From Planctomycetaceae bacterium (lineage in GTDB: Bacteria; Planctomycetota; Planctomycetia; Pirellulales; Thermoguttaceae), in the NCBI GenBank assembly GCA_031288765.1, contig JAITQV010000204.1:1-11342 (forward strand): a stretch of 11,342 nt of DNA, in the 5' to 3' direction. A program made the translations under genes and the position numbers. Each line of letters begins with the position of its first letter. Position 1 is the stretch's first letter. Below the pieces are notes generated by a model. It did not search any database and was not told the DNA's origin. It was given only the letters and a program-made list of their open reading frames with translations. Shown here piece by piece: positions 1-7,042 of this stretch.

Positions 1-426
1 TTCGATTGTTGGACTAAACATTCCGATTGTTGGGCTAAACATTTCCAATTGTTGGGCTAAACATTCCGATTGTTGGACTAAACATTTCCAATTGTTGGGC
101 TAAACATTTCGATTGTTGGGCTAAACATTCGAATTGTTGGGCTAAACATTTCCAATTGTTGGGCTAAACATTTCGATTGTTGGACTAAACATTCGAATTG
201 TTGGACTAAACATTCGAATTGTTGGGCTAAACATTTCGAATTGTTGGGCTAAACATTTCCGTTGTTGGACTAAACATTTCCAATTGTTGGGCTAAACATT
301 TCCGTTGTTGGGCTAAACATTTCCGTTGTTGGGCTAAACATTTCGATTGTTGGGCTAAACATTTCCGTTGTTGGGCTAAACATTTCGATTGTTGGGCTAA
401 ACATTTCCGTTGTTTCGCCCAACATT
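1..426. repeat. Minisatellite array 1, 20 units of 21-22 bp
   Basis: I count 20 tandem units, the last one degenerate. Each ends in CTAAACATT and carries the core TTGTTGGGCTAAACATT, with a variable 4-6 base insert (CCAA, CGA, CGAA, CCG) before the core. Fourteen units are 21 bp and six are 22 bp (the 1st, 3rd, 5th, 8th, 12th and 14th). A G/A variant (GGGC versus GGAC) is scattered among the copies. The array starts at or before the window edge. The mixed 21/22 lengths break any reading frame running through it, so I read it as non-coding. On the minus strand one frame would give a heptad like M-F-S-P-T-I-x. Function unknown. Confidence 0.95.
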
Positions 427-658
427 CCGATTGTTTACTTCCCCTTTTCATTTGAGGAGTTCCCCTTTTCGATTGGGGAGCTCCCCTTTTTGGTTGGGGA
501 ACACAACTTTTCAATTGGGGAATTCCCCTTTTGGGTTGGGGAACTCAACTTTTCAATTGGGGAACTCAACTTTTGGGTTGGGGAACTCAACTTTTCGATT
601 GAGGAACCCCCAATTTCGGTTTTTGCGCTCACATTTCCGGTTGAGAAAACCCAAAAAC
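427..658. repeat. Minisatellite array 2, same 21-bp period with a different sequence
   Basis: The array follows directly on array 1. After one 22-bp unit come eight units of exactly 21 bp (449-616), then degenerate copies to about 658. The core is ATTGGGGAACTCAACTTTT, alternating with GGGGAATTCCCCTTTT. Two units contain perfect 12-bp palindromes: GGGGAGCTCCCC at 475-486 and GGGGAATTCCCC at 517-528. Because 21 is a multiple of three, frames stay open on both strands: plus-strand heptads resemble F-x-L-G-N-S-x and minus-strand heptads resemble K-L-S-S-P-I-E. No ribosome-binding site supports translation. The shared period with array 1 suggests a common origin or a length constraint. Confidence 0.9.
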
Positions 659-863
659 GCACGGTGTAACCTCCGCCGCCAATGTAGGAGGTCGGCAAGA
701 GAAAAGTCCGCAGAAGACGCAGATTTTCATAGATAATTTTTTTGGTGTTCGAAACAACAAAACAGATCAATGTATTAAAAATAATCAGCAACATCCGCGG
801 ACTACTTTTTCCATGTACTTCGTAATTGATAAATATCGACGGTTATGTAATTGCCGGATTTTG
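659..863. other. Unassigned intergenic stretch
   Basis: I see no convincing gene here. A short inverted repeat (ACCTCC at 669-674, GGAGGT at 687-692, 12-base loop) is the only local structure. The right part is AT-rich. A minus-strand open frame starts at an ATG at 792-794 and has a hydrophobic beginning, but it has no Shine-Dalgarno sequence and runs into array 2, so I do not call it. Confidence 0.5.
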
Positions 864-890
864 GCTGGGGGGTTAAATCCCCGCTTTTTT
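864..890 (+). terminator. Rho-independent terminator-like hairpin ahead of the EF-G gene
   Basis: GGGG at 867-870 can pair with CCCC at 879-882. The outer GC at 864-865 and GC at 883-884 extend the stem past a bulged T, and six T residues follow at 885-890. It lies about 70 bases upstream of the EF-G start. It could end an upstream transcript or act as a leader attenuator. The stem is short, so the call is moderate. Confidence 0.45.
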
Positions 891-947
891 ACGGTACAAT
901 AGCATCTCTTAAATTACGGATGACGTTAAAATTGAAAGATTACATCT

Positions 948-953
948 TAAGGA
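948..953 (+). promoter_or_regulatory. Shine-Dalgarno for the EF-G gene
   Basis: TAAGGA lies five bases before the ATG at 959. It fixes the start there rather than at the in-frame TTG at 851, whose extension would read through the terminator-like hairpin and add 36 residues with no family counterpart. Confidence 0.8.
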
Positions 954-958
954 TTTAT

Positions 959-3052
959 ATGTCAAGAAATATTAAATACATACGGAATATCGGTATTATT
1001 GCCCATATCGACGCCGGTAAAACAACGGTTACGGAACGGATGCTCTATTACTCGAATTTTGTCCACAAAGTCGGTATGGTCGATCAAGGTACCACTGTTA
1101 CCGATTACGACCCCGAAGAACAAGAACGCGGAATCACAATCCAAGCCGCCGCCGTAACCTTCGATTGGAAAAATCATACCTTCAACCTCATTGATACCCC
1201 CGGACATGTCGATTTCACCGCCGAAGTAGAACGTTCCCTGCGCGTTCTTGACGGCGGTGTCGTCGTTTTCAGCGCACGGGAAGGCGTGGAAGCCCAAAGC
1301 GAAACCGTTTGGCGGCAGGCAAATAAATATCACGTCCCCAGAATCGCCTTCATCAATAAAATGGATAGAGAAGGCGCCGACTTTTACCGAACTCTCGGTC
1401 AAATCAAAAACCGGCTCGGTGCCAAACCAATTGTTGCGGCTATTCCGGTCGGCGCCGGTCCGCCGCATATCCCCGAAGCCTTCCGCGCAACTATTGATCT
1501 GATTACAATGAAAATGCTCCTGTTTTCCGGCGATAACGGCTCCAATGTGAATACAGAGGATATTCCCGATGAGTTACGGGATGAAGCAACGGAATGGCGT
1601 AACCAAATGCTTGACGATTTGTCAATGTACAGCGATGAATTGACCGAACTGCTTCTCGCCGAAGAAGAAATCTCCGAACAAATGATTCGCGGTGTTTTGC
1701 GGGATGCAACAATCAATGATATGGTTGTTCCGGTGTTGTGCGGTTCGGCGCTGGACGGGATTGGTGTTCAACCGGTGATGGACGCCGTGAACGATTATTT
1801 GCCGTCTCCGCTCGATATTCCCGATGTGCAAGGTCAAGACCCGACACGCCCCGATTGCCCCGAATTGTCCCGAAAAGCCGACCCAAAAGAACCCTTCTGC
1901 GGACTCATTTTCAAAATTCAAGCCGACAAACACGGCGATTTACATTATATTCGGGCTTATTCCGGTACATTAAAACAAAACAGCCGCGTTCTGAATCCCC
2001 GTGAAGATAAAAAAGAAAACGTCCCGCAACTCTGGCGTATTCAAGCGGATCGGCGGGAACAAATTACGGAAATTACCGCCGGTGATATTTGCGGTGTCAT
2101 CGGTTTGCGCTTTTCCGTAACCGGCGATACGCTCTGCGATGTGAAACATCCGATCCTGCTGGAATCCATCGTTTTTCCCGAAACCGTCGTTTCAATGGCA
2201 ATCGAACCGAACTCGGCGGAAGAGTACAAAAAATTAAAGCAGGTTCTCGATATGATGAAACGTCAAGACCCGACGTTTCGTGTTCATGAAAACGAAGAAA
2301 CCAGCCAAATGCTTATCAGCGGTATGGGAGAACTGCATCTCGAAGTGATTAAACATCGGCTGTTACGGGAATACAAAGTGAATGTCCGTGTTCATAATCC
2401 GCGTGTCAGCTATCGGGAATCTATCCAGCGTGCCGTCGAAGTTCAGGGAATATGCAACAGAAACCTCGGCGGTCAAAAACATTGGGCGGAATTAAAACTC
2501 CGTCTGGAACCGTTAAATGATTCGGATTATGATCGTCAGGGATCGGTCGGAATTTCCTCTGAATATTCGGACGAAAACTTCGACCGCCTGTACAAACAAA
2601 TCGTCCTCGAATCCATCCGCGAGGAAAGTCTGGGCGGCGGACAACTCGGTTTTCCGCTAATGAATGTGCGGATTACACTGCTCGACGCCCAAATTAACGA
2701 ATCGGAATCAACCGAAACCGCTTTCCGTATCGCTGTTTCCGACGCATTTCATAAAGGATTGCGTGAAGCGGGAACCGTGCTGCTGGAACCAATTATGAAA
2801 CTGGAAATCTTAACACCGGATGACTACGTCGGCGATATCGTAAGCGATTTACAACAACGGCGCGGAATCGTTACACAAACAGAAATACGCGGACATCTCA
2901 CTGTTATCGAAGCGGAAGCGCCGTTGGCTAATTTATTCGGTTACACGTCGGCGATTCGCGGTCTGAGTCAGGGACGGGCAGGCAATTCAATGGAACCTCT
3001 CACTTACGGTCCCGCTCCGCCCGATGTCGTTAAAAGCTTCATGTTAGAATAA
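959..3052 (+). CDS. fusA: Elongation factor G, EFG2-like class
   Basis: This is a translational GTPase of 697 residues, the usual EF-G length. EF-G family proteins act on the ribosome in translocation or, with ribosome recycling factor, in subunit splitting. All G-domain motifs are intact: G1 AHIDAGKT (15-22), switch I RGIT (57-60), G3 DTPGH (79-83), G4 NKMD (133-136) and G5 GSA (262-264). Domains II to V follow in normal order and reach the C-terminus (ending SFMLE). The stretches RGITIQAAAVTFDW and VPVLCGSAL..GIGVQPVMDAV resemble, from memory, the mitochondrial EFG2 and bacterial spdEFG2 lineage more than canonical FusA. A recycling role is therefore possible, but this needs a tree. The gene is more GC-rich than the three genes that follow. 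The 75-base gap to the next gene holds no obvious terminator. Confidence 0.95.
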   Translation: MSRNIKYIRNIGIIAHIDAGKTTVTERMLYYSNFVHKVGMVDQGTTVTDYDPEEQERGITIQAAAVTFDWKNHTFNLIDTPGHVDFTAEVERSLRVLDGGVVVFSAREGVEAQSETVWRQANKYHVPRIAFINKMDREGADFYRTLGQIKNRLGAKPIVAAIPVGAGPPHIPEAFRATIDLITMKMLLFSGDNGSNVNTEDIPDELRDEATEWRNQMLDDLSMYSDELTELLLAEEEISEQMIRGVLRDATINDMVVPVLCGSALDGIGVQPVMDAVNDYLPSPLDIPDVQGQDPTRPDCPELSRKADPKEPFCGLIFKIQADKHGDLHYIRAYSGTLKQNSRVLNPREDKKENVPQLWRIQADRREQITEITAGDICGVIGLRFSVTGDTLCDVKHPILLESIVFPETVVSMAIEPNSAEEYKKLKQVLDMMKRQDPTFRVHENEETSQMLISGMGELHLEVIKHRLLREYKVNVRVHNPRVSYRESIQRAVEVQGICNRNLGGQKHWAELKLRLEPLNDSDYDRQGSVGISSEYSDENFDRLYKQIVLESIREESLGGGQLGFPLMNVRITLLDAQINESESTETAFRIAVSDAFHKGLREAGTVLLEPIMKLEILTPDDYVGDIVSDLQQRRGIVTQTEIRGHLTVIEAEAPLANLFGYTSAIRGLSQGRAGNSMEPLTYGPAPPDVVKSFMLE

Positions 3053-3127
3053 CACAAATTTTAGAATTCATCGGAAGCACCTTGCAGCGTTAAATTGTCC
3101 TTCCCGCAAATTTTAATTATAAAAATT

Positions 3128-4684
3128 ATGAAATATTTTAACATAGCCGGACCCTGTAATAATATTAAGCATTACATGATAGAGGCTTCAACACGGTTAA
3201 AAGGTGTTGAACAATTGATAGATACGGAACAATACTTTGTGATTCATGCCGCACGCCAAAGCGGGAAAACAACCTATTTACACGATTTGACCAAACGGCT
3301 TAATGCAGGCGGAAAATATTATGCGTTGTATTGTTCGCTGGAAAGTGTACAAAATATTGTTGAACCGGAAAAAGGAATACCTGCAATTATTAGTTGTCTA
3401 AAAGACAGTTTTTTAACTTTCGATATTCCGCACGGAAACAAGTTCGCTCATTCCGCTGATCTTACCGATTATGTATCCGTGTTAAAAGCCGAGTTGTCGC
3501 GTATTTGTGCGTTATTGGATAAACCGTTGGTCATTCTTTTTGATGAGGCTGATTGTTTAAGTGAAAACACTCTTATTCTTTTTCTCCGTCAACTTCGGGA
3601 CGGTTATAACAGCCGTTCTTTTCGTGCTTTTGTTCATTCGGTTGCGTTGGTTGGTATGCGTAATATTCGTGACTACAAGGCAAGAGTTCGCCCCGACAGC
3701 GAATCACTCGGCAGCGCAAGCCCATTTAATATTGTTAATAAAACCTACACGTTGAAGAATTTTACCAAAGAAGAAATCATTCAACTTTATCATCAACATA
3801 CAACCGCAACCGGACAAATATTTGAAACAAAGGCAATAGAATTGGTATGGGAACAAACACAGGGACAACCTTGGCTGGTTAATGCCATTGCCAACGAAAT
3901 AATCGTTGAAATATTACAGTCTGACTACACCCAACCTGTTACAACAGAATTGGTGAACGAGGCAATTCAAACTATTATTCTCAATCGTCCTACACACATT
4001 GACAGTTTGCTTGAACGGTTGAAGGAAGAGCGGGTACGGAGAATTATTGAGCCGATAATTTTGGGGAATAGTATTATTAATCGGGAATCGGATGATTTTC
4101 TTTATACGCGGGACTTGGGGCTGATTCGGGAAATCAAATCACAAATCGAACCCGCCAATCCTATTTATAGTGAAGTAATTATACGCAAATTATCTTCTAT
4201 TACTCAAGATATTTTACAAGAACCGAAATATCCTTATCAGTTACCGCGTTATTTGAAGGACGAACACATAGACATGGATTCTTTGATGTGTGATTTTCAG
4301 CAATTTTGGCGTGAACACAGTGAGATATGGCTTGAACGTTACGAGTATAAGGAAGCGGCGCCTCATCTTATATTGATGGCTTTTTTGCAACGTGTTATCA
4401 ACGGCGGCGGGCAAATTATCCGCGAAATGGCGGCGGGTACATATCGTCTTGATCTTTGCCTGATGTACGAAGACAAGAAATATCCGATAGAATTGAAAAT
4501 CCGTTACGGTGATAAATATATTGACGAGGGTCTTAAACAACTTATATGTTACATGGATACATTGGGCAGTAAGGAAGGTTGGCTTGCGGTTTTTGATCGC
4601 CGCCGTGAAGTTGCGTGGGAAGATAAAATCTATACGAAAAAAGAAATACTGGACGGAAAAACAATTACAATCGTTGGACTGTAA
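3128..4684 (+). CDS. AAA-like ATPase with C-terminal PD-(D/E)XK nuclease-like domain
   Basis: The protein has 518 residues and no signal peptide, so it is probably cytoplasmic. The N-terminus (KYFNIAGPCNN..HYM) is typical of prokaryotic AAA-like ATPases of the AAA_35 type. The P-loop is ARQSGKTT (42-49). The Walker B strand is LVILFDEAD (134-142), with the acidic pair D139-E140. A C-terminal module (about 405-500) carries D442 in RLDL, then E455-x-K457 in IELK, then Q471 and Y475, which is the spacing of a PD-(D/E)XK nuclease core; the catalytic residues look present. I chose the ATG at 3128 over an in-frame TTG at 3095 because the conserved family N-terminus begins there; no strong Shine-Dalgarno is visible. 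Only 15 bases separate it from the methyltransferase gene, so the two are probably co-transcribed. Codon use is more AT-rich than in EF-G. The function is not known; DNA cleavage coupled to ATP hydrolysis is an inference. Confidence 0.88.
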   Translation: MKYFNIAGPCNNIKHYMIEASTRLKGVEQLIDTEQYFVIHAARQSGKTTYLHDLTKRLNAGGKYYALYCSLESVQNIVEPEKGIPAIISCLKDSFLTFDIPHGNKFAHSADLTDYVSVLKAELSRICALLDKPLVILFDEADCLSENTLILFLRQLRDGYNSRSFRAFVHSVALVGMRNIRDYKARVRPDSESLGSASPFNIVNKTYTLKNFTKEEIIQLYHQHTTATGQIFETKAIELVWEQTQGQPWLVNAIANEIIVEILQSDYTQPVTTELVNEAIQTIILNRPTHIDSLLERLKEERVRRIIEPIILGNSIINRESDDFLYTRDLGLIREIKSQIEPANPIYSEVIIRKLSSITQDILQEPKYPYQLPRYLKDEHIDMDSLMCDFQQFWREHSEIWLERYEYKEAAPHLILMAFLQRVINGGGQIIREMAAGTYRLDLCLMYEDKKYPIELKIRYGDKYIDEGLKQLICYMDTLGSKEGWLAVFDRRREVAWEDKIYTKKEILDGKTITIVGL

Positions 4685-4699
4685 TAAAATAGAGAATAT

Positions 4700-5587
4700 A
4701 TGAAACCGTTAATAAAATATCGCGGCGGAAAATCAAAGGAACTTTTACATATTCTTCCTCACATTCCCGATTATTGCGGTCGTTATATTGAACCGTTTTT
4801 TGGCGGCGGGGCTTTGTATTTTCATCTCGAACCGCAACTGGCAATTATCAATGATATTAATTCAAAACTTATGTCGTTTTATGCCGGTGTTCAATCGAAT
4901 TATCCTGTGTTACGAAAGGAATTAGACGAAGTTGAAAAAATTTATGATACAAACCGGAAACACTTTATTGCTTTGATACAAAAAACACAGGAGATGCGGG
5001 TTGAAGATAAAAACGAGAAGTTTTATTATATTCTTCGTGATATGTTCAACGGTATTGCGGAGAAAAAATACTCTGATGCCTTGCTTTATTTTTTCATTAA
5101 TAAGACAGCATATTCCGGCATGATACGATATAATATCAAAGGCGAATTCAATGTTCCTTTTGGTCGGTACAAACGCTTTAATACTTCGCTGGTTACAAAA
5201 CAACACCATCAACTATTGCAAAACGCAGAGATTTACAACAACGATTACACGGCAATTTTCGATCAGGTATTACCGGACGATTTTATGTTTTTAGATCCGC
5301 CGTATGATTGTGTTTTTTCTGATTACGGTAATGAAGAATACAAAGACGGTTTTAACGAGGCGTGTCATAATACTCTTGCGGAACGGTTTCGAAAATTAAA
5401 GTGTAAAGTGTTGCTTGTTATTGGCAAAACGCCGTTGACGGAAAAACTTTATGGTGATTTTGTAATTGACGAATACAAAAAAAAGTATGCCGTAAATATT
5501 CGCAACCGTTTTAAGTCGGCAGCAACACATATCTTAGCGGCTAATTATAAAACAAAAAATATTAAAAACAAAAAATTGAAAACGTAA
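4700..5587 (+). CDS. D12-class (Dam-like) adenine-N6 DNA methyltransferase
   Basis: This 295-residue enzyme should transfer a methyl group from S-adenosylmethionine to N6 of adenine in a short DNA site. The motifs of the D12/Dam class are in order: KYRGGK (6-11), the SAM-binding EPFFGGGA (31-38), NDIN (51-54), the family block RYN.KGEFNVPFGRYK (143-158) and catalytic DPPY (199-202). The length is ordinary and nothing essential is missing. The C-terminus is lysine- and asparagine-rich. It lies 15 bases downstream of the ATPase-nuclease gene, suggesting one operon. It could be the modification half of a restriction-modification-like pair protecting against that nuclease, or an orphan methyltransferase. 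The target site cannot be read from the sequence. The gene is strongly AT-rich, in keeping with horizontal acquisition. Confidence 0.93.
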   Translation: MKPLIKYRGGKSKELLHILPHIPDYCGRYIEPFFGGGALYFHLEPQLAIINDINSKLMSFYAGVQSNYPVLRKELDEVEKIYDTNRKHFIALIQKTQEMRVEDKNEKFYYILRDMFNGIAEKKYSDALLYFFINKTAYSGMIRYNIKGEFNVPFGRYKRFNTSLVTKQHHQLLQNAEIYNNDYTAIFDQVLPDDFMFLDPPYDCVFSDYGNEEYKDGFNEACHNTLAERFRKLKCKVLLVIGKTPLTEKLYGDFVIDEYKKKYAVNIRNRFKSAATHILAANYKTKNIKNKKLKT

Positions 5588-5642
5588 TTGTTTATTTTGA
5601 TGAACCGTTTGATAACCTAAGCCAAAACGTTTAAAGAAAAAA

Positions 5643-5649
5643 TAGGAGA
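5643..5649 (+). promoter_or_regulatory. Strong Shine-Dalgarno that marks the true start of the split gene
   Basis: TAGGAGA lies eight bases (counted from AGGAG) before the ATG at 5657. It is the best ribosome-binding site in this part of the window. It drives a frame that stops at 5825-5827, whereas the long open frame downstream lacks its own site. It is the main evidence that one gene has been split by a frameshift. Confidence 0.8.
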
Positions 5650-5656
5650 AAAAACA

Positions 5657-6486
5657 ATGAGTGGTTTTTACAATTCTTTTCATGTTTTGGGAAAAACACA
5701 AGCGAAAGTTTGTGAGTTGATCAAGTCGTTGAAAAATGACGACAGAGGAAAATGTATTGTTGCGCCGAAGCTAATCAATGGACGGCTGTTTATGTGGAAA
5801 CCGGATACGGTCTTCCTCTTGCCGTAACCATTTCTGAACAGTTACAAACAGCGGTTTTGTTGGTAGATGTTCATGACGACGATATTTTCAGTTATGAATT
5901 TTTAAAAAATGGTGAATCCGTCGATGAATTTAATTCGTGTCCTGATTATTTTGGAACACCATCGTTACAAGAAGATGATATAAATTTTGACGTTTTCAGT
6001 CAGTTTTCCAAAGAAAGATTAGACGCTTTTCGAGAACAATACGGTAGTCAAATGAAATCAATAGCAGAATTAGCAACAGTTGATTTTCATCAATGTAAAA
6101 ATGAAGGAGAAATAAAGGTATGGGCGAAAAAGCTTAAAGAATCTACTGATGAACTATATCGAAAAGCCGGTTTTTACATTCCTGAATCCAACTCTATGGA
6201 ATCTAATATAAAAGTGACACCTGAAGAAAAAATAGAAACAAACGAAACAGAAAAAAAAGATTTGTGCATTGGTCATACTGAATATTTTGCTGAATTTTTG
6301 AGCGATCCCAAGGACGTTTTTACATTGGCGGAATTTTTGGAATTGACGCGAAATAGAGAAGAAGTTTTTGTATCTATGCCTGCCAGAGGCTTTTGCGATG
6401 TGTTACACCTAACAGATGCAATCAATTCGTACGATTATCTGTTGGAAGATGACCTACCGGAAGGATATGTTCATATAGATAAATAA
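5657..6486 (+). pseudogene. Conserved hypothetical gene split by a one-base frameshift
   Basis: A frame starting at the ATG at 5657, behind a strong Shine-Dalgarno, reads MSGFYNSFHVLGKTQ and ends after 56 codons at TAA 5825-5827. A second frame, open from 5752 to 6486 (244 codons), has no ribosome-binding site. Joining them near 5765 gives a smooth protein, ...CIVAP|EANQWTAVYVETGYG..., as if CCGGAA had lost a G to become CCGAA. The joined product has about 275 residues, with an acidic segment VDVHDDDIFSYEF followed by DEFNSCPDYFG. From memory this pattern recurs in uncharacterised bacterial proteins that begin MSGFY. The C-terminal third is rich in E, K and L and has no known motif. It could be a real pseudogene, an assembly error, or less likely a programmed frameshift. 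Function unknown. The gene follows the methyltransferase gene by 69 bases. Confidence 0.8.
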
Positions 6487-6524
6487 CCTTTCAATGGGCA
6501 TCTCTAATAATTGGTTTTATAGTT

Positions 6525-6764
6525 TTATTTTTTTGAATTTTTATTTTTTTGTTCTTGCTCGAACTGTTGGCTTAACTGCCGGTTTTGACGTTCCACAAGT
6601 TTCAATCGGGACTTTGTTGCCTGAAGCTTATGCAGCGCTTTGCCTAGCTTTTGCAGTTTTTGGTCCAGCTTCTGCTTGGCTTTTTCTTTGCTTGCGATCA
6701 ATTGCTGTTCGCGGGGCGCAATTTTCTTCTCCAGACGTTGTTCGCTTTTGGTTTTCAATTTCAT
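6525..6764 (-). CDS. Small basic coiled-coil protein (79 aa)
   Basis: The predicted product is 79 residues, almost entirely helical and charged, rich in K, Q, E, R and L (for example EKKIAPREQQLIASKEKAKQ), and ends in a lysine/asparagine tail. It has no cysteine, no membrane segment and no signal peptide. The start at 6762-6764 is supported by AAGGAG six bases upstream on the minus strand. It converges on the split gene with 38 bases between their stops. Its start is 26 bases from a 17-base inverted repeat that also delimits a MITE-like element. It may be a free-standing small protein or the N-terminal remnant of a transposase, many of which begin with a coiled coil. I do not recognise the family. 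Confidence 0.55.
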   Translation of the reverse strand: MKLKTKSEQRLEKKIAPREQQLIASKEKAKQKLDQKLQKLGKALHKLQATKSRLKLVERQNRQLSQQFEQEQKNKNSKK

Positions 6765-6770
6765 ATAACT

Positions 6771-6776
6771 CTCCTT
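6771..6776 (-). promoter_or_regulatory. Shine-Dalgarno for the small coiled-coil gene
   Basis: Read on the minus strand this is AAGGAG, with six bases between GGAG and the ATG at 6764. It favours that start over an in-frame ATG further upstream (6833), which would run the coding sequence through the inverted repeat at 6791-6807. Confidence 0.65.
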
Positions 6777-6790
6777 TTTCGATAAAAAAA

Positions 6791-6900
6791 TAGACCTTTT
6801 CCCTAACCTGCTTAAACACCGAAAACATAGCAAAATGCCTTATTTTTATGATTGCCTAAATTGTGTACTTTTCATATTGTTAAGTTAGGGAAAAGGTCTA
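6791..6900. mobile_element. MITE-like element 1 (110 bp, 17-bp terminal inverted repeats)
   Basis: The left end TAGACCTTTTCCCTAAC (6791-6807) and the right end GTTAGGGAAAAGGTCTA (6884-6900) are perfect inverted repeats around a 76-base AT-rich centre with no gene. The outermost TA at each side could be a TA target duplication, as left by Tc1/mariner-IS630 transposases. Inner sequence shows only weak further complementarity. A large stem-loop RNA is the alternative. Other genomic copies would settle it. Confidence 0.55.
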
Positions 6901-6910
6901 ATATGTAACT

Positions 6911-7042
6911 TATACTTTGAACGGTTATGAATTACTGGTCTCATCTAAAATTTAGTTTTGCCATTAAAAAATAAGGGGTTACGGATAGTTTTAAGAAACT
7001 CCCTATTAAAATAAGTGGTAATTTCCTGCCGTTCAAAGTATA
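6911..7042. mobile_element. MITE-like element 2 (132 bp, 14-bp terminal inverted repeats)
   Basis: TATACTTTGAACGG (6911-6924) is mirrored perfectly by CCGTTCAAAGTATA (7029-7042). Complementarity continues imperfectly inward (GAATTACT against the complement of GGTAATTTC). TA again borders both ends. The centre is AT-rich and non-coding, with a weak inner inverted repeat (ATAAGGGG / CTCCCTAT). Ten bases separate it from element 1. It lies 118 bases before the start of the large exported-protein gene and may affect its transcription. Confidence 0.55.

Noticed and set aside
1..426. CRISPR array
   Set aside because: The units are contiguous 21-22 bp repeats with no unique spacers of 25-40 bp and no cas genes nearby.
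227..514. Minus-strand frame of KCLAQQ-type heptads through both arrays
   Set aside because: It changes register at the 22-bp units, begins inside the array without a ribosome-binding site, and looks like a by-product of the repeat period.
410..736. Plus-strand frame of F-x-L-G-N-S heptads
   Set aside because: Same reason: a 21-bp period keeps the frame open, with no start signal or flanking domain.
435..794. Minus-strand open frame with a hydrophobic start and Ser-Pro heptads
   Set aside because: It has no Shine-Dalgarno, its repeat part is open in several frames simply because the repeat is 21 bp, and it ends inside the array.
864..890. Possible tRNA T-arm (GGTTAAATCC)
   Set aside because: No matching anticodon or D arm lies upstream and no acceptor stem can be formed. 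The T-run fits a terminator better.
851..958. N-terminal extension of EF-G from a TTG at 851
   Set aside because: It would cross a terminator-like hairpin, has no family counterpart, and the ATG at 959 has a good Shine-Dalgarno.
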